From: Desulfatibacillum aliphaticivorans DSM 15576
GTDB taxonomy: Bacteria; Desulfobacterota; Desulfobacteria; Desulfobacterales; Desulfatibacillaceae
Length of the DNA: 64,000 bases
Assembly: GCF_000429905.1 (NCBI RefSeq)
Contig: NZ_AUCT01000007.1
Coordinates: 1 to 64,000, forward strand
Direction of reading: 5' to 3'
Shown: piece by piece, positions 61,752 through 64,000 of the stretch
Layout of the letters: each line of letters starts with the position of its first letter
Position numbering within the stretch: position 1 is the first letter of the stretch
Program-made: the position numbers and the translations under genes
The notes under the pieces: model-generated
Told to the model about the DNA's origin: nothing
What the model saw: the letters and a program-made list of their open reading frames with translations, nothing else
The model's database searches: none

Positions 61752-62195
61752 TTATTTTGCAAAATATAGTGTTTCAAATTCCTTGACCAAACTCCGCAGA
61801 ACCACAACGTTCTGCAAATCCGTGGTCTGCTTGCATTTCATGGCGTATACCAGCATACGGTGCAGCACGCCAATTTTCTTATCGTAATCAGGGGCGTCCA
61901 GCTTGATCCGCTGCGTCATGAAATACTGGGTCACGATCTCCTGGAATTGGTTGGCGTGATCCTCCTTGTTGGTAATCCACCTTACCAACTGGTTGTAGTG
62001 GGGATGATCCGCCCTTTCCAATTCTATGATCGACTTCATGGATTTTTCAATGGTGGCGATATGCTCGTTCAGCATAGCGATCCGCATGGGATCGTCGTAT
62101 ATGCCGCAGGGGATTTCGCAATGGGCCATGGCATTGGCCGTAAAAAGCCCCAAAACCAACAATACCGTCAACAAACCGGTGCGCGCTTTTTTCAT
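61752..62195 (-). CDS. sodN: Nickel superoxide dismutase with Sec signal peptide
   Basis: A 147-residue precursor. The first 24 residues form a classical signal peptide (MKKARTG, hydrophobic core, ANAMA). The mature protein would begin with HCEIPCGIYDD, the nickel hook of NiSOD: His1, Cys2 and Cys6 are the ligands, plus the conserved Tyr9. The rest (about 123 residues, helical) has normal NiSOD length. Known NiSODs use a short propeptide and a dedicated protease; here signal peptidase itself would free His1. Start chosen at 62195 by the GGAGG upstream. Ten bases after dtd. Confidence 0.88.
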   Translation of the reverse strand: MKKARTGLLTVLLVLGLFTANAMAHCEIPCGIYDDPMRIAMLNEHIATIEKSMKSIIELERADHPHYNQLVRWITNKEDHANQFQEIVTQYFMTQRIKLDAPDYDKKIGVLHRMLVYAMKCKQTTDLQNVVVLRSLVKEFETLYFAK

Positions 62196-62205
62196 GGGAA
62201 CCTCC

Positions 62206-62646
62206 TTATTTGCTTTCCACAATCAGGGTTACAGGGCCCTGGTTAACCAGGGACACGTCCATCATCGCTCCAAATTTTCCGGTGGCTGTTTTGATTCCCA
62301 GCAAATCCACCACGTTCACAAACTCTTCGTAGAGCTTTTCGGCCAACTCGGGGGGCGCAGCGCCTACAAAAGAAGGCCTGCGCCCCTTGCGGCAATCGCC
62401 GTACAAGGTGAACTGGGAAACCACCAGCATCTCGCCCCCCACTTCGTCCAGGGAGAGATTCATCTTGCCGTTGTCGTCTTCAAATATTCTAAGACCGACT
62501 ATCTTTTTGGCAAGGTATTCCACTTCTTTGGAAGTATCTTCCGGGGCTACGCCCAAAAGCACTAAAAGGCCCTTGTTAATAGCGCCCACAGACTTGCCGT
62601 TCACTTTCACCCTGGCTGACTTTACCCGCTGCACCACTGCCCGCAT
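62206..62646 (-). CDS. dtd: D-aminoacyl-tRNA deacylase
   Basis: A 146-residue enzyme that removes D-amino acids from mischarged tRNA. SQFTLYGDCRKGRRPSF (77-93) and the Gly-Pro motif in NQGPVT (near the C-terminus) are diagnostic. Full length. It begins the run with sodN (10-bp gap) and apeB. Confidence 0.94.
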   Translation of the reverse strand: MRAVVQRVKSARVKVNGKSVGAINKGLLVLLGVAPEDTSKEVEYLAKKIVGLRIFEDDNGKMNLSLDEVGGEMLVVSQFTLYGDCRKGRRPSFVGAAPPELAEKLYEEFVNVVDLLGIKTATGKFGAMMDVSLVNQGPVTLIVESK

Positions 62647-62692
62647 GTGATTCGCTCCTTAAACGATTATTATAGCTGTTGGGTTTCATATG

Positions 62693-62739
62693 CTCAACCC
62701 AACCTGCGATTTTTTATATAATCAGCAGGTTGGGTTGAG
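62693..62739. other. Perfect 15-bp inverted repeat after tex
   Basis: CTCAACCCAACCTGC (62693-62707) and GCAGGTTGGGTTGAG (62725-62739) with a 17-base AT-rich loop. It lies 40 bases past the tex stop on the minus strand, so it may end that transcript; no U tract follows it. Confidence 0.55.
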
Positions 62740-62778
62740 ATATTTGCGCTTTTTGGCGGGGGTGGAAGGGCGCTGCTT

Positions 62779-64000
62779 TTACTTGCCCAGCTTGCCCAGT
62801 TTGGCGAAGGGATTGTTGAAAGGCGCATCTTCCTTTTTCTGCTTGGGAGGACGTCCGCCGCCTCCTCCGCCTTTGGGGCCGCGCTGGAGATCTCGTTCAT
62901 CGATCTTCTTTTTCATGGAAAGGGAAATGCGTTTGCGCGGCAAGTCCACTTCCAGCACCCGCACCTTAACCCGCTGCTGCACCTTTACCACGTCAGCCGG
63001 GTTCTTGACAAAGCCGTCGGAAAGCTGGCTGATGTGAACCAGGCCGTCCTGATGCACGCCTACGTCCACGAAGGCGCCGAAATTGGTCACGTTGGTGACG
63101 ATTCCGGGAAGCTCCATGCCCGGCTCCAGGTCTTTCATTTCGGTCACATCCTTAGAAAAGGAGAATGCTTCCAGGGCCTTGCGGGGGTCCCTGCCCGGCT
63201 TGGCCAGTTCGGCCATGATGTCCGTGAGGGTGGGCAGGCCCAGTTTGTCGGTGACGTATTTGTTCAGGTCGATTTGCTTGCGGAGGCTTTCCTCGCTCAT
63301 GAGATGGGGGATTTCGCAGCCTGCGTCCTTGGCCATGGCCTCCACCACGTGATAGCTTTCCGGATGCACGGCGCTGCCGTCCAGGGGGTTCTCCGCATCG
63401 GGAATTCTTAAAAATCCCGCGGCCTGTTCGTATGCCTTGGGTCCCAGGCGGGGGATTTTCTTCAAGGCCGCACGGGAGCGGAACGGGCCGTTTTCGGTCC
63501 TGAAATCCACAATCCGCTGAGCCAGGCGTGCGCCCAGGCCGGACACATAACTTAAAAGCTGGGGGCTGGCCGTGTTCAAGTCCACGCCCACGTTGTTCAC
63601 GCAACTGATAACCACATCGTCCAAAGCGCCTTTAAGCATGGTCTGGTCCACGTCATGCTGATACTGGCCCACGCCGATGGATTTGGGATCAATCTTCACC
63701 AACTCGGCCAGGGGATCCATGAGCCTGCGGCCTATGGACACGGCGCCGCGCACGGTCACGTCGTGATCCGGGAATTCCTTGCGGGCCACGTCAGACGCGG
63801 AATAGATGGAAGCCCCGCTTTCGTCCACGGAAAGCACCATGACTTCCGGGGGCAGGTTCAAACGGCGGACAAAGGCCTCGGTTTCACGGCCTGCGGTTCC
63901 GTTACCGATGGCTACGGCCTCGATCTGATGCTGCCGCACCAGATTCTTGACGGTTTCCTCCGCTTCCAGAACCTGGCGGTCCGAGGAATGGGGAAACACG
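62779..64000 (-). CDS. tex: Tex-like RNA-binding transcription accessory protein, cut by window edge
   Basis: The C-terminal 407 codons of a Tex protein, normally about 700-780 residues. Visible parts are the end of the YqgF-like nuclease fold (AIGNGTAGRETEAFV), helix-hairpin-helix repeats (NVGVDLNTASPQLLSYVSGLG, ALKKIPRLG) and the S1 domain (GIVTNVTNFGAFVDVGVHQDG). A Gly/Lys/Pro-rich tail ends the protein. Tex binds nucleic acids and affects transcription and virulence genes in other bacteria. The gene continues to the right of the window. Confidence 0.93.
   Translation of the reverse strand, partial: VFPHSSDRQVLEAEETVKNLVRQHQIEAVAIGNGTAGRETEAFVRRLNLPPEVMVLSVDESGASIYSASDVARKEFPDHDVTVRGAVSIGRRLMDPLAELVKIDPKSIGVGQYQHDVDQTMLKGALDDVVISCVNNVGVDLNTASPQLLSYVSGLGARLAQRIVDFRTENGPFRSRAALKKIPRLGPKAYEQAAGFLRIPDAENPLDGSAVHPESYHVVEAMAKDAGCEIPHLMSEESLRKQIDLNKYVTDKLGLPTLTDIMAELAKPGRDPRKALEAFSFSKDVTEMKDLEPGMELPGIVTNVTNFGAFVDVGVHQDGLVHISQLSDGFVKNPADVVKVQQRVKVRVLEVDLPRKRISLSMKKKIDERDLQRGPKGGGGGGRPPKQKKEDAPFNNPFAKLGKLGK

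Noticed and set aside
1..64000. tRNA or rRNA genes
   Set aside because: No TψC-type GTTCRANYC segment within a plausible cloverleaf and no rRNA-like conserved stretch was found by reading; a covariance-model scan would be needed to be certain.

Overview
The window reads as chromosome of an anaerobic, fatty-acid-using deltaproteobacterium (Desulfobacterota), most like the sulfate-reducing Desulfobacteraceae and possibly Desulfatibacillum-like. The genus is an inference from content: two acyl-CoA ligases, three acyl-CoA dehydrogenases, an enoyl-CoA hydratase, a glycyl radical enzyme with its radical-SAM activase, a nickel superoxide dismutase, and typical dispersed hairpin repeats. No rRNA, tRNA, CRISPR array or prophage was seen. 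The only mobile-element genes are an IS1634-like transposase fragment at the left edge and a REP-associated tyrosine transposase (RAYT).

Left part (1-15.6 kb): transposase end, a SAM methyltransferase, a YfcE-like phosphoesterase, an orphan GspE/PilB-type ATPase, a SnoaL-like protein beside a truncated relative, an iron-type alcohol (glycerol) dehydrogenase, an acyl-CoA ligase, an outer-membrane phospholipase A, a small Cys/His-rich protein co-transcribed with a MarR regulator behind a promoter bracketed by palindromes, a transsulfuration enzyme, fumarase C with a flavodoxin-fold quinone reductase. Middle-left (15.6-35.3 kb): a KAS III enzyme, a block of membrane and soluble glycosyltransferases, then a housekeeping run (xseA, xseB, prenyl diphosphate synthase, dxs, tlyA), an EF-G-2-like GTPase and secA facing each other over a shared terminator.

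Centre (35.6-43.7 kb): a RAYT gene with three cognate palindromic repeats, two of them 240-bp copies bracketing a small membrane-protein gene. Next comes the most interesting locus: a TetR regulator with a perfect 19-bp palindrome inside its own promoter, a glycyl-radical activase, a 1000-residue glycyl radical enzyme whose N-terminus looks like an SCP2 lipid-binding domain, and a ketosphinganine-reductase-like SDR, all packed as one operon. I propose this operon performs radical chemistry on a lipid or other hydrophobic substrate; the substrate is unknown.

Right part (43.7-64 kb): hisD with xerD, an acyl-CoA dehydrogenase, malate dehydrogenase, an acyl-CoA dehydrogenase pair that may form a heteromer, an exported protein-isoaspartate methyltransferase, a fumarylacetoacetase-family hydrolase, a second acyl-CoA ligase, a stand-alone sensor-like protein, a CrtC/AttH-like protein, a membrane-anchored methyltransferase, enoyl-CoA hydratase, an M18 aminopeptidase, an exported Ni-superoxide dismutase whose Sec cleavage would directly expose the Ni-hook histidine, dtd, and the C-terminal two thirds or so of Tex. 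Beta-oxidation enzymes are scattered as small units rather than one operon.
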